From JACCXG01 sp963785755 (lineage in GTDB: Bacteria > Acidobacteriota > Vicinamibacteria > Vicinamibacterales > 2-12-FULL-66-21): a DNA stretch of 64,000 nt. The stretch is from positions 806,001-870,000 of the forward strand of contig CAWAXG010000075.1 of assembly GCA_963785755.1 (NCBI GenBank), read 5' to 3'. A program made the position numbers and the translations under genes. Shown one piece after another: positions 36,579 through 45,181 of this stretch; position 1 is the first letter of the stretch, and each line of letters starts with the position of its first letter. A model generated the notes under the pieces. That model worked only from the letters and a program-made list of their open reading frames with translations, did no database searches and was not told the origin of the DNA.

Positions 36579-38015
36579 CTACTCGGTCCTCGGCCGCTTC
36601 TTCAGGATCTCGGCGGCTTCAGGCTTGGCCATGTAGAACGGGTCCAACGGATAACAGCCTGACGCCATCCCGAGCCGCGGTCCGGTCGTGCAGTCGCTGA
36701 AGGTCCGGCAGATCGACTTCCGGCGCAGCGGGGCGCCTCTGAGCACATCGGCCGGAAGGTCCGGATAGGCGAGGACCATTCGGCCCAGGCCGACGAAATC
36801 GGTCATGCCGTGCGCGACAGCGTGCTGGGCGACGTTCGGCAGCCACTCCTGCAGGTAGCTGTAGCCCGATCCGACGATGACCAGGCCGGGGAACCGGGCC
36901 TTCAATCGCGCGGTCGCCTGAATCTGGCGCGCGACTCCGCGCAGCGGATCCTCGGGCGGCAGATAGCCATCGAGCGGCGGAAAGAGCGCAGGCCGCTGCA
37001 TGTGCGGGTTGTAGTACGGACTGCCCGCGGTGATACAGATCCACCGGACGTCGATCTGTTCGAGCGCGCGCAGGACGGCCGCTGCGTCATCGAGCGCGGC
37101 CTCGCCTCCCGGCGGCGTCAGCCCGAAGCCATGGTCGGCCGCCGCCGCGTCGGGATCCGGCTCGCCGACGCCGTCGGCGCGCTTGCGGAACGGCACCATG
37201 TCGAAGGCGGAGAGACGCACGCCGATCAACAGGCCCGGCACCTCGGCGCGCACCGCGTCGATGATCGTCCGCATGAACCGCATCCGGTTCTCGAGCGATC
37301 CGCCGTACTTCCCCTGGCGCGCCCGTGCCCCCAGCAGCTCGTGCCCGAGGTATCCATGGCAGGCCTTGATGTCGACGAACTGATACCCGGCGTCGCGAGC
37401 CAGCCGGGCCGACGCCACGAAGTCCAGGACGAGCGCGTCGAGCTCGTCGTCGGAAAAGACCGGGACGCCGGAGGGCACGCGCCGATCGAGGAGCGGGTGC
37501 GCGACCGCCGCCATCGGCTCGGCGCGATCGTAGACATTCGGACGGGACCAGCGGCCGGAGTGCGTCAGCTGCAGGCCGATGAACAGATCGGCATCGGCAT
37601 TCGGCCCGAACCGTTCACGGTGCGCGGCGATCAGCTCATCGCGCAGCCCGGCAATGGATTTCTGCGTTTTTGGCGTGAGCAGCAGCTGATTGGGATTCGC
37701 ACGCCCGTCGTGCCTCACGGCGACCGCTTCCCCGCCCCACATGAACTTGGCGCCGCCGAGGCCGAAATTCCGCCATCGCCGTCGCGTCAGATCCGACGGC
37801 TCGCCGTCGGGGGTGCCATCCCACCCTTCCATCGGCAGCACGCAGAATCGATTGCCAATCCGGATTCCACCAAGCTCGAAGGGACGCGCGAGCGGAGACT
37901 GCTCCGGCGGCACCAGCGCGTCGTCGAACGGCATCGGAATGTCGGTGGCGGTGATGTGCTCGCGAAACTTCGCGGCCGTTTTGAGGGCGGCTACCCGGGG
38001 AAACGAGTCGGTCAT
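36579..38015 (-). CDS. Old-yellow-enzyme-like NADH:flavin oxidoreductase
   Basis: A protein of 478 aa, cytosolic, FMN-binding TIM barrel. FLGG-type N-terminus ARPFELGGIRIGNRFCVLPM (about 43), LFIGLQLTHSGRWSRPN (about 145), VDIKACHGYLGHELLGARAR (about 215, with the substrate-binding H), NRMRFMRTIIDAVRAEVPGL (about 240) and the FMN phosphate-binding GLVIVGSGYSY (about 375). The tail has several cysteines (SICRTFSDCTTG) as in larger dienoyl-CoA-reductase-like members, but no full iron-sulfur or second flavin domain follows. The reaction is probably reduction of an activated double bond; the substrate is unknown. It is last in the minus-strand series running from 50.7 kb. Confidence 0.85.
   Translation of the reverse strand: MTDSFPRVAALKTAAKFREHITATDIPMPFDDALVPPEQSPLARPFELGGIRIGNRFCVLPMEGWDGTPDGEPSDLTRRRWRNFGLGGAKFMWGGEAVAVRHDGRANPNQLLLTPKTQKSIAGLRDELIAAHRERFGPNADADLFIGLQLTHSGRWSRPNVYDRAEPMAAVAHPLLDRRVPSGVPVFSDDELDALVLDFVASARLARDAGYQFVDIKACHGYLGHELLGARARQGKYGGSLENRMRFMRTIIDAVRAEVPGLLIGVRLSAFDMVPFRKRADGVGEPDPDAAAADHGFGLTPPGGEAALDDAAAVLRALEQIDVRWICITAGSPYYNPHMQRPALFPPLDGYLPPEDPLRGVARQIQATARLKARFPGLVIVGSGYSYLQEWLPNVAQHAVAHGMTDFVGLGRMVLAYPDLPADVLRGAPLRRKSICRTFSDCTTGPRLGMASGCYPLDPFYMAKPEAAEILKKRPRTE
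36580..36611 (-). repeat. Oxidoreductase 3' end, right copy of the direct repeat
   Basis: This is the intact partner of 35775-35803, with three extra bases (tcg). The two copies lie in direct orientation and bracket about 775 bp of degenerate sequence. An attachment-site-like origin or a segmental duplication would both give this picture. Confidence 0.65.
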
Positions 38016-38086
38016 TCGCCGCTAGCCCCGGCGAATGAAAACTTCCGGGCATCGCCCTTATCGACCGACGACCGCGCTGCCGCGCT

Positions 38087-38184
38087 GCACGAAGGCACGA
38101 AGGCACGACGGCACGAGAACAGCAGATGCTTCCACGGATCCTTCGTGCCTTCGTGACGTCGTGCCGTCGTGCGGCGCGAAGCGC
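38087..38184. repeat. GTGCCTTCGTG-family inverted element (copy 2)
   Basis: The left arm at 38087-38117 is built of gcacgaaggcacgaaggcac and the right arm at 38141-38172 of cttcgtgccttcgtgacgtc. It shares 26 identical bases with copy 1 (38159-38184 and 29544-29569). Directly after it comes ggaggttgggagttag, a lone CCAACTCCC-family word in reverse. It lies in the 198-bp gap between ApbE and the oxidoreductase. Confidence 0.78.
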
Positions 38185-38213
38185 GGAGGTTGGGAGTTAG
38201 CGAAGTCATGAAC

Positions 38214-39206
38214 TCAGGCCTCAATCCGCGCCCCAGGATATCGGCCAAACACATACCGGCTTCGTGAATCGTCGTGCAGAACGAGCAGGGCGAGCGTGTT
38301 GTCGTGCGCCTCGCAGTAGCGCCGCGCGAGATCGGGTCCGCCGATGAGGAACGCCGTCGAGAGCGCGTCGGCCGCCGCTGCTTCGCGCGTGATGACCGAG
38401 GACGAGAGAATGCCGCTCGCCGGATAACCGGTGCGCGGGTCGATCACACGGCCGCAGCACGTGCCATCCGCCACCGCCTCCTGCTCTCCGGCGCAACTGG
38501 TGCCGAGCGCGCCGCGCCGGAGCGCAATCCGCGCGATCCGTTCGCTGGCCATCAGCGGCGATCGCACGTCGACGAGCCAGCCGCCGTTCGGCCCGCCGAG
38601 GGCGAACACGCTGCTGTCACCGGCTGAGACCAGGGCTTCTCTGACGCCCGCGCCGCGGAGTCGAAAGGCCATTCGATCGACCGCATATCCCTTGCCGATG
38701 GCGCCGAAATTCAGCTCGACCCCCTCGCGTTCGAACCTCACACTACGGCGGCCGCGATTGAGCTGCACGCGCGCCAACCCGACCAGCTGCCGCGCCGCGA
38801 TCAGCGCCCCCTCGTCTGGAACCTGTCCGTCGCGCTTGAGAAATCCCCAGCACCTGCTGAGCGGAGTCGACGTGATGTCGAAGGCGCCGTCGGTCACGGC
38901 ATGAAGCCGGACACAGCGCTCGATCAACCCGAAGAGTTCGGGCCCGACTGCGACCGGCGACGATGGCGCGAGCCGGTTCAACCGGGACACCTCGGTATCG
39001 TCGCGGAAGACGCTGAGCATCGCCTCGATCCGATCCGCTTCGTTCAACGCCTCGCCGGCCGCCGCCTGATAGGCTTCGTGATCGCGCGACAGCGTCACCT
39101 CGAACCGGCAGGCCATCGCGTTGCGATGTACGCGGAGCCACGGATCTCCGGCTATGGAGCGACTGCCGAAGTCGAGCGCGAACAGTTTTCGACGGCTGAC
39201 AGGCAT
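38214..39206 (-). CDS. apbE: FAD:protein FMN transferase (ApbE family)
   Basis: A protein of 330 aa. It covalently attaches FMN from FAD to threonine or serine of target flavoproteins, outside the cytoplasmic membrane in known cases. Family motifs: TDGAFDITSTPLSRCWGF (about 105), LNFGAIGKGYAVDRM (about 165), REALVSAGDSSVFALGG (about 188), VIDPRTGYPASG (about 255) and the metal-binding AAAADALSTAFLIGG (about 275). A clear signal peptide is not visible in the N-terminus used (MPVSRRKLFALDFGSRSIAG), and the gene begins directly at a repeat element, so the start may be altered. No protein with an obvious flavinylation target motif was noticed in the window. Confidence 0.9.
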   Translation of the reverse strand: MPVSRRKLFALDFGSRSIAGDPWLRVHRNAMACRFEVTLSRDHEAYQAAAGEALNEADRIEAMLSVFRDDTEVSRLNRLAPSSPVAVGPELFGLIERCVRLHAVTDGAFDITSTPLSRCWGFLKRDGQVPDEGALIAARQLVGLARVQLNRGRRSVRFEREGVELNFGAIGKGYAVDRMAFRLRGAGVREALVSAGDSSVFALGGPNGGWLVDVRSPLMASERIARIALRRGALGTSCAGEQEAVADGTCCGRVIDPRTGYPASGILSSSVITREAAAADALSTAFLIGGPDLARRYCEAHDNTLALLVLHDDSRSRYVFGRYPGARIEA

Positions 39207-39209
39207 TTT

Positions 39210-39392
39210 TTGCTGCCGCGCCTTCGGCGCGGCCTTCTGAGTGCGCGTGGAGCCCCCCGCCTACGCTTCGCTTCGGCGAGGCTCGCCGTAGCCTTGGCGG
39301 AGGCGGCACCCCCACGCGCTTACGCGCTCCGCCTTCGCTCAAGCTCCGGCGGACTCGCCGAAGCCTGGCGGAGGGGCGTCCTTCGATGGAGC
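39210..39392. repeat. CTACGGCGAG/CTCGCCGTAG hairpin-rich element (copy 2)
   Basis: It starts with the hairpin gccgcgccttcggcgcggcc, continues with gcttcggcgaggctcgccgt and ends with cggcggactcgccgaagcct (39347-39366), the exact 20-mer also at 31227-31246. Orientation relative to the flanking genes is as in copy 1. No gene was seen. Confidence 0.7.
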
Positions 39393-40748
39393 TTAGCCGA
39401 TCACGGCCGATGCCCACACGGGACCATCCGGGAATCGATGCTGCATTCGTGACTCCGGCTTGATCGTGATGCTATACCCCGGGCGGTCCGGCGGCATGTA
39501 GCGCGCCCGCCGGATGACGACCGGCTCCTCGAAGTGCTCGTGCAGGTGATCGACGAACTCCGTGACGCGCCCCTCCATGGTGCCCGAAACAGCCAGATAG
39601 TCGAACATCGACAGGTGCTGGACGTACTCGCACAGGCCGACGCCTCCAGCGTGCGGGCAGACGGGAATCCCGAATTTCGCGGCTAGCAAGATCACCGCCA
39701 GATTCTCGTTCACTCCGCCCAATCTGCAGCTGTCGATCTGGCAGAAGTCGATCGCGTCCGCCTGGAGGAGCTGCTTGAAAATGACCCGGTTCGCGCAATG
39801 TTCGCCCGTCGCGACTCCCACGCCGGCGGGGCGGACCGCTTTCGCGATCGTCGCGTGCCCGAGCACGTCGTCCGGGCTCGTCGGCTCCTCGATCCACCAG
39901 AGCCGATGCCGGGACAACGCGAGCACGCGCTCGATCGCCTGACCGACGTCCCAATTCTGGTTCGCGTCGATCATGAGCGTGCAGTCGGGACCGATCTCCT
40001 GACGGACCAGCGCGACCCGCCGCTCGTCGTCCTCCGGCGCCCCGCCGACCTTCACCTTGAAGTGCGTCCAGCCGTCGTCCAATGCCTCACGGACGAGCCG
40101 TCTGATCCCGTCGTCCGAGTAGCCGATCCAGCCGGCTGACGTCGTGTAGGCGGGATATCCCTGCTTCAGGAGCTGCGCTTCACGATCCGATTTGGCCGGT
40201 GCCTGACGCTCGAGGATGTCGAGGGCCTCGTCTGGTGAGAGCGCGTCGGTGATGTAGCGGAAGTCGATCGCCGAGACGATCTGCCGCGGCGTCATGTCGG
40301 CGAGCAGCTTCCAGACCGGCTTGCCTTCGGCCTTGGCGTAGAGATCCCAGACCGCATTGACGATCGCGGCGAGCGCGAGGTGCATCGCCCCCTTTTCAGG
40401 ACCGAGCCAGCGCAGCTGCGACTCGGACGCCAGGCTGCGCCAGAACGCGGCCATGTCCGACGTGATCTCGTCGAGCCTGACGCCAACGACGAGGTGCCGC
40501 ATCGCCTGGATCGCCGCGACGCAGATCTCGTTGCCGCGCCCGATGGTAAACGTGAGGCCATGCCCCTCGAGGCCGCCGTTCGTCTTCAGGATGACGTACG
40601 CCGCCGAATAGTCCGGATCCTTGTGGACCGAATCGCTTCCCGCGAGGCTGCGGGAGGTCGGGAAGCGGAGGTCTATGGTCTCCAGGTCGGTGATGGTAAT
40701 TTCATTGCAGAACAGATCAACTCCCAACCTCCAACTCCCAACTCCCAA
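39393..40748 (-). CDS. fucD: L-fuconate dehydratase (enolase superfamily)
   Basis: About 451 aa at most. It dehydrates L-fuconate to 2-keto-3-deoxy-L-fuconate in oxidative L-fucose breakdown. The N-terminal lid is diagnostic: IDLRFPTSRSLAGSDSVHKD, PDYSAAYVILKTNG and EGHGLTFTIGRGNEICVAAI. Active-site residues: KxK in THFKVKVGGAP (about 230), Asp in LMIDANQNWD (about 260), Glu in WWIEEPTSPDD (about 286), Glu in VATGEHCANR (about 313) and His in VCPHAGGVGLCEY (about 363). No ATG is available in frame near the expected N-terminus. The longest frame begins with TTG at 40748 inside a repeat arm (MGVGSWRLGVDLFCNE), so the repeat probably replaced the native start. TTG at 40727 or ATT at 40700 are alternatives. 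Confidence 0.9.
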   Translation of the reverse strand: MGVGSWRLGVDLFCNEITITDLETIDLRFPTSRSLAGSDSVHKDPDYSAAYVILKTNGGLEGHGLTFTIGRGNEICVAAIQAMRHLVVGVRLDEITSDMAAFWRSLASESQLRWLGPEKGAMHLALAAIVNAVWDLYAKAEGKPVWKLLADMTPRQIVSAIDFRYITDALSPDEALDILERQAPAKSDREAQLLKQGYPAYTTSAGWIGYSDDGIRRLVREALDDGWTHFKVKVGGAPEDDERRVALVRQEIGPDCTLMIDANQNWDVGQAIERVLALSRHRLWWIEEPTSPDDVLGHATIAKAVRPAGVGVATGEHCANRVIFKQLLQADAIDFCQIDSCRLGGVNENLAVILLAAKFGIPVCPHAGGVGLCEYVQHLSMFDYLAVSGTMEGRVTEFVDHLHEHFEEPVVIRRARYMPPDRPGYSITIKPESRMQHRFPDGPVWASAVIG

Positions 40749-40866
40749 AGAGAGTCGTTCGGACAGCTGGTGAAGCCGCGGCTGATTGGAGATGTCGGCG
40801 CGATTTTCACCCAGAAGGTGACGATCTCGCTCGCTTTGGGAGGCGGGGATTGGAGGTTGGAAGTTG
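40718..40866. repeat. CCAACTCCC-family inverted element (copy 1)
   Basis: The left arm 40718-40748 (caactcccaacctccaactc and on) pairs with the right arm 40845-40866 (ggggattggaggttggaagt and on), about 96 bases apart. It fills the gap between the ABC permease stop (40867) and fucD, and the left arm supplies the only upstream in-frame start of fucD. Confidence 0.75.
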
Positions 40867-41865
40867 TCATCGGAGAGTTCCGCGTTGCCTCCATCGATCC
40901 AGCGCGACCGCCATCACGATGATGATGCCGGTGACGATCTGCTGCACCCAGTTGGGCAGTCCGTGCTGCGAGCAGCCGATCTGGATCACCGCCATGATTG
41001 CCGCGCCGCCAACGGTGCCGATCACGGTGCCCTTGCCGCCGAGGAGGCTGCCGCCGCCGATGATCACGGCGGCGATCACATCGAGCTCGAGGCCGACGGC
41101 GACGGTGGGATCGCCGACCGAGAGCCGTGAGAACTGCAGCAGGCCGGCCAGGCCGGCGAACACCGCCGAGACCGTGTAGACCTGCAGCTTCCGCCGCTCG
41201 ATTCGCACGCCGCAGAGCCGCGCCGTCCGCTCGTTCGAGCCGATCGCGAAGAGATGCCGGCCGAACCGCGTGTAGCCGAGCAGCCCGCCGACCAGCAGCG
41301 CCAGCAGGAGCGTGACCCAGATCCCGATCGGGACGCCGAAGCCGCCGCCGTACCGCGCGGTCCTCAGCAGATCGTTCAACCAGGTCAGCGGCGCCTCGAT
41401 GCGGCGTTCGTCCGCCAGCCCCTTGGCTGCGCCGCGCACGAGCAACATGGTCCCGAGTGTGACGATGAAAGGGACGACCTGGAGGCGCGTGATGAGGAGG
41501 CCGTTCATCAGGCCGCACAGTGCCGCGGCGCCGAGCGCGCCGAGCGCAGCCGCCGCCGGGTCGTGGCCCTGCCGCAGCAGGACGGCGGTAACCACGGTGC
41601 TGAGCGACACGATCGAGCCGACCGACAGATCGATGCCGCCGGAGACGATGATCATCGTCATCCCGAGGGCGGCCACACAGACGATGACCGTCTGGATCGC
41701 CATCAGCTCGAGATTGGCGGGGCGGAAGAACTGCGGACCGATCAGAAAGCCGAACAGCAGCGCGACGAGCAGCAGTCCGAGCAGGACGCCGCTGTCACCG
41801 CGCCACGCGGCTTTCAGCCGGCCTGCGCTCCGGAGGCTTCCATCAGCAGCGAGTGTTCCGTCCAT
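40867..41865 (-). CDS. Sugar ABC transporter permease (RbsC-like)
   Basis: A protein of 332 aa with about eight to ten membrane segments. The BPD_transp_2 family signature VSGGIDLSVGSIVSLSTVVT (about 75-94) and GSNERTARLCGVRIERRKLQ (about 200) are typical of ribose/xylose/fructose importers. The start MDGTLAADGS at 41865 lies inside the ATPase gene (52-bp overlap). An upstream in-frame start at 41904 is possible but less usual. The protein forms the channel with the ATPase and binding protein encoded upstream. Confidence 0.9.
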   Translation of the reverse strand: MDGTLAADGSLRSAGRLKAAWRGDSGVLLGLLLVALLFGFLIGPQFFRPANLELMAIQTVIVCVAALGMTMIIVSGGIDLSVGSIVSLSTVVTAVLLRQGHDPAAAALGALGAAALCGLMNGLLITRLQVVPFIVTLGTMLLVRGAAKGLADERRIEAPLTWLNDLLRTARYGGGFGVPIGIWVTLLLALLVGGLLGYTRFGRHLFAIGSNERTARLCGVRIERRKLQVYTVSAVFAGLAGLLQFSRLSVGDPTVAVGLELDVIAAVIIGGGSLLGGKGTVIGTVGGAAIMAVIQIGCSQHGLPNWVQQIVTGIIIVMAVALDRWRQRGTLR

Positions 41866-43337
41866 TCGGATGTCGGTCGCACAGGTCCCAGACGGCCGCG
41901 GCACATCACGGCAATCCGATCGCAGAGTCCGAGCAGCTCCGGCAGGTAGCTGCTCACCATCAGAATCGCGCGCGGGCGCCCGCCGGTCAGCGCCTGTTCG
42001 GCCCCCTCCGCCCGCCGTCCGCTGGCCAGGGCGTCGAGGAGCGCGTAAATCTGCGCCTTGCTGCCCACGTCGATGCCGCGCGTCGGCTCATCGAGCACGA
42101 ACAGATCCACATCATGATGCAGAAGCCGCGCGATCGCGACCTTCTGCTGGTTCCCGCCCGAGAGCTCGCTGACCGCCTGCCGCGGCCCCTTGCTGCGGAT
42201 GCTGAAGCGTTCGATCCAGCGGCTCGCGGCAGCCGCCTGCCGCGACGGAAACACGAGAAAACGCGGCCCGAGATCGGTCAGCCGCGACATCGTCACGTTA
42301 TCGGCGATGCTGAGGCTGGTTGCGAGCCCTTCGGCCGCGCGATTCTCACTCAGCATCCCGGCTCCCTGCGCCCACCTGGCTGCTGGTGACGCCGGACCCG
42401 AATACACACCCACTCGAATCCGTCCGCTGCGCACCGGTTCGAGCCCGAAGATCGTCCGCAGCAGCCGCGTGCGGCCGGCGCCCAGCAGTCCGGCGATCCC
42501 GACGATCTCCCCGCGGCGCACCGAGAGCGTCGCCCCGCCAGGCTGCAAGTCCGACAACTCGAGCAGCACGTCGCCGGGCTCGCGAGCCGTGCGTGGATAG
42601 AGGTCCTCCATCTGCCGGCCGACCATCAACTGGACGATCGCGTCCGCCGAGGTCTCCGCCGTCGGGCCGCCGCCGGCATTCCGTCCGTCGCGCAACACGA
42701 CGACGCGGTCGGATACCGCTTTCACTTCCTCGATGAAGTGCGAGATGTAGACGATCGCGAGGCCCTGGGTCTTCAACCGGCGGATGAGGGCGAACAGGCG
42801 CTCGACGTCCTCGTGCGACAAGCTGCTGGTCGGCTCATCCAGCACGACGACGCGCGCGCCGCTCGCCAGCGCCCGCGCGACCTCGACAAGCTGCTGCGCG
42901 GCGGGAGACAGATCCGCGACCGACGTATCGGGGCGGATTTCCGGATGACCGAGCTCGCTGAGCGCATCGATTGCCGCCTGCCGCATGGCCGGCCAGTTGA
43001 TCAGGCCACGGCGAACCGGCTCCAGTCCCAGACCGATGTTCTCCATGACCGTCAGGTGCGGCGCGAGCGACAGCTCCTGATGAATCATCGCGACGCCGGC
43101 CCGGCGCGCTTCGAGCGGATTGCGCGGCGCATACGGCGAGCCGTCCAGCGTCATCGCTCCGGCATCGGGACGGATCGCGCCGGACAGAATCGCCATGAGC
43201 GTGCTCTTCCCGGCGCCGTTCTGGCCGACGAGCGCGCACACTTCGCCGGCGGCCACGGCGAAGTCGACGCCGTCCACGGCGATGGTCGCGCCGAACGCCT
43301 TCCGCACGCCGCGCATCTCGAACCTTACTTCAGCCAT
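41814..43337 (-). CDS. Sugar ABC transporter ATP-binding protein (RbsA-like, two ATPase domains)
   Basis: A protein of 507 aa with two fused nucleotide-binding domains. The first has Walker A GQNGAGKSTL (about 38), a degenerate signature LSPAAQQLVEVARAL (about 143) and Walker B VVLDEPTSSLSHED (about 162). The second has a weak Walker A (IAGLLGAGRTRLLRT, about 280), the signature VSELSGGNQQKVAIAR (about 393) and Walker B LFVLDEPTRGIDVG (about 413). This asymmetry is normal for RbsA/AraG/XylG. It overlaps the binding-protein gene by 13 bp. Confidence 0.93.
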   Translation of the reverse strand: MAEVRFEMRGVRKAFGATIAVDGVDFAVAAGEVCALVGQNGAGKSTLMAILSGAIRPDAGAMTLDGSPYAPRNPLEARRAGVAMIHQELSLAPHLTVMENIGLGLEPVRRGLINWPAMRQAAIDALSELGHPEIRPDTSVADLSPAAQQLVEVARALASGARVVVLDEPTSSLSHEDVERLFALIRRLKTQGLAIVYISHFIEEVKAVSDRVVVLRDGRNAGGGPTAETSADAIVQLMVGRQMEDLYPRTAREPGDVLLELSDLQPGGATLSVRRGEIVGIAGLLGAGRTRLLRTIFGLEPVRSGRIRVGVYSGPASPAARWAQGAGMLSENRAAEGLATSLSIADNVTMSRLTDLGPRFLVFPSRQAAAASRWIERFSIRSKGPRQAVSELSGGNQQKVAIARLLHHDVDLFVLDEPTRGIDVGSKAQIYALLDALASGRRAEGAEQALTGGRPRAILMVSSYLPELLGLCDRIAVMCRGRLGPVRPTSEWTEHSLLMEASGAQAG

Positions 43338-44311
43338 TTCGAGAGGTCGGGCTTCAACAGCTCCTTCATCGCCGGCTCGTTCATGTTCTGCGACGTGGCG
43401 AGGTTGACGCCGGTATCGATCCGCTTTTCGACCGGCTCTCCTTTGATGTGCGACACGAGCGTCTTGACGGCGAGATATCCCATCTTGACCGGATCCTGGA
43501 GCACCAGCGCATCGATGTGACCGTCGGCCAGCCCTTTCACGAGGTTGTCGGACGCATCGAAACCGACGAAGCGCACCTTGCCGGCCCAGCCGTGATCCTG
43601 CAGCACGCGCATGAGCGCGAACGTGGTGGATTCGTTCACGCAGAAGATCGCGTCGATCCCCAGGCTCCCGTCCGGATTCCGATAGTTGCTGAGAATCGAC
43701 TCGCCGCGTTTGACCGCGCCCTCGACGTCGGCGCCGAGGTACTGATTCGAGCTGACGATCTCGATGCCCTTGTGCGCGGCCAGTGCCTCGAGGAACCCTT
43801 CCTCGCGCTGCGTCGTACTGTCGTGGCCCTCGGCATACCGCAGCAGCAGCGCCTTGCCCTTGCCGTTCAACCGCGAGGCGACGTGCTCGGCGGCCATGCG
43901 GCCGCCTTTGCGGTTGTCGGTCGCGACGAAGCTGACGAAGTCCGTTCCCTTCAGGCCGGAGTCGAAGATGACAACAGGGATCTTCTGACGCTTCGCATCG
44001 GCCACGGGCATGACCAGCGCCGCCTCGTCTAGTGGCGCGAGCGCGATCCCCGACACTCCACGCGTGATGAAGCCCTCGACCTCGGAGATCTGCGAGGCGC
44101 GGTCGTCCTCCCGCAGCGGTCCCCTCCAGATCACGGTCACGCCGAGCTCCTGGGCCGCCTTCTCAGCTCCGGCGTGAATCATCTGCCAGAAGGCGTGCGT
44201 CGTCCCTTTCGGAATGACCGCAATCGACAGCTTGCCGTCGCTTTCCGAGGTCCCGCGGCAGGCGGCGCTCACTGCGAGCGCGAGTGCGACACCGACAACG
44301 ATTCGCTTCAT
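43325..44311 (-). CDS. Sugar ABC transporter substrate-binding lipoprotein (RbsB-like)
   Basis: A protein of 328 aa. The signal with lipobox ALAVSAAC (Cys near 19) predicts a lipid-anchored periplasmic protein. The type I binding-protein fold is clear: KLSIAVIPKGTTHAFWQMIH (about 28), EGFITRGVSGIALAPLDEAA (about 78), VVIFDSGLKGTDFVSFVATD (about 112) and VRFVGFDASDNLVKGLADGH (about 243). The ligand is probably a monosaccharide; L-fucose or L-rhamnose would fit the neighbours but is inference. It is first gene of the three ABC genes and 24 bp after the amidohydrolase. Confidence 0.9.
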   Translation of the reverse strand: MKRIVVGVALALAVSAACRGTSESDGKLSIAVIPKGTTHAFWQMIHAGAEKAAQELGVTVIWRGPLREDDRASQISEVEGFITRGVSGIALAPLDEAALVMPVADAKRQKIPVVIFDSGLKGTDFVSFVATDNRKGGRMAAEHVASRLNGKGKALLLRYAEGHDSTTQREEGFLEALAAHKGIEIVSSNQYLGADVEGAVKRGESILSNYRNPDGSLGIDAIFCVNESTTFALMRVLQDHGWAGKVRFVGFDASDNLVKGLADGHIDALVLQDPVKMGYLAVKTLVSHIKGEPVEKRIDTGVNLATSQNMNEPAMKELLKPDLSKWLK

Positions 44312-44335
44312 GTTTGCTCCAGCTTGACGACAGGC

Positions 44336-45181
44336 CTACGCGGCGCGCACCCCGGACAGGCGCCAGATGCGCTGGGCATTCCCGCCGAGCACCCCGTTGC
44401 GCTCGGCCGCCGGACGGCGGTCGAGATAGTCGGTCACCACCGCCATCGTACGTGAATATGACCCGGCCACCGTGCAGACCGGCCAGTCGGATCCGGCCAC
44501 CAGGCGATCCGCGCCGAAACAGTCGAAGGCCACGTCCAGATAGGGATGGATGTCTTCCGGGCGCCAACGCTCCCAATCCGCCTCGGTCACGAGCCCCGAC
44601 AACTTGCACGAGACGTTCGGCGCCGCGGCGAGAACCCGCAGATCGCGCGCCCACTGATCGATCGCCCCGGCCCTGATCTCCGGCTTCGCCAGATGATCGA
44701 GGACGAAAGGCTGCTGCGGAAACCTGGCCACGAGCTCCGACGCCACCGCCAGATGGCGAGGGTAGATCAGGATGTCGTAGGTCAGGTCGAACTGGCGCAA
44801 CGATGCAATCCCCCGGCAGAAGGCCGGACGCAGCAGGAACCGGTCGTCGGGCTCGGACTGGACGATATGCCGCACGCCCACCAGCTTCGGATGCGACGCC
44901 GCCCGCGCGAGCCGCACGCCGACGTCATCGGCCTGCAAATCGACCCACCCCACGACGCCGGTCACGAACGGATACCGATCCGCCAGATCCAGCAGCCAAC
45001 TAGTCTCCTCTTCGGTCTGACGCACTTGAACGGCAATCGATCCTCGAACTCCAGCCTCCTCCATCTCGATGCGGAGATCGTCGGGCATGAAGTCCCGCCG
45101 CAGCGCCCGCATCGACTCGTCAATCCAGCCGTACTCGCGCGCGTCGTAGCGCCAGAAGTGTTGGTGGCTATCGATGCTCAA
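44336..45181 (-). CDS. Amidohydrolase, L-fucono-/L-rhamnono-lactonase type
   Basis: A protein of 281 aa. The amidohydrolase-2 metal motif HxH is at the start (SIDSHQHFWRYDAREYGWID), with YPRHLAVASELVARFPQQPF and VLDHLAKPEIR in the middle and ADRLVAGSDWPVCTVAGSY near residue 230. This is the COG3618 pattern of L-fuconolactonase and related sugar lactonases, which open L-fuconolactone to L-fuconate, the substrate of the fucD product. The TTG at 45181 is preferred: the family begins right at this point, and AGGA 9 bases upstream would be supplied by the repeat array. The frame continues upstream to 45211 through repeat-coded residues (MSTQHVGRGT). Confidence 0.86.
   Translation of the reverse strand: MSIDSHQHFWRYDAREYGWIDESMRALRRDFMPDDLRIEMEEAGVRGSIAVQVRQTEEETSWLLDLADRYPFVTGVVGWVDLQADDVGVRLARAASHPKLVGVRHIVQSEPDDRFLLRPAFCRGIASLRQFDLTYDILIYPRHLAVASELVARFPQQPFVLDHLAKPEIRAGAIDQWARDLRVLAAAPNVSCKLSGLVTEADWERWRPEDIHPYLDVAFDCFGADRLVAGSDWPVCTVAGSYSRTMAVVTDYLDRRPAAERNGVLGGNAQRIWRLSGVRAA

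Noticed and set aside
35600..36600. A tRNA or other structured RNA gene as integration target in the gene-poor region.
   Set aside because: No T-loop (GTTCRANNC) with matching acceptor and anticodon stems was found. The only repeat is the coding end of the oxidoreductase.
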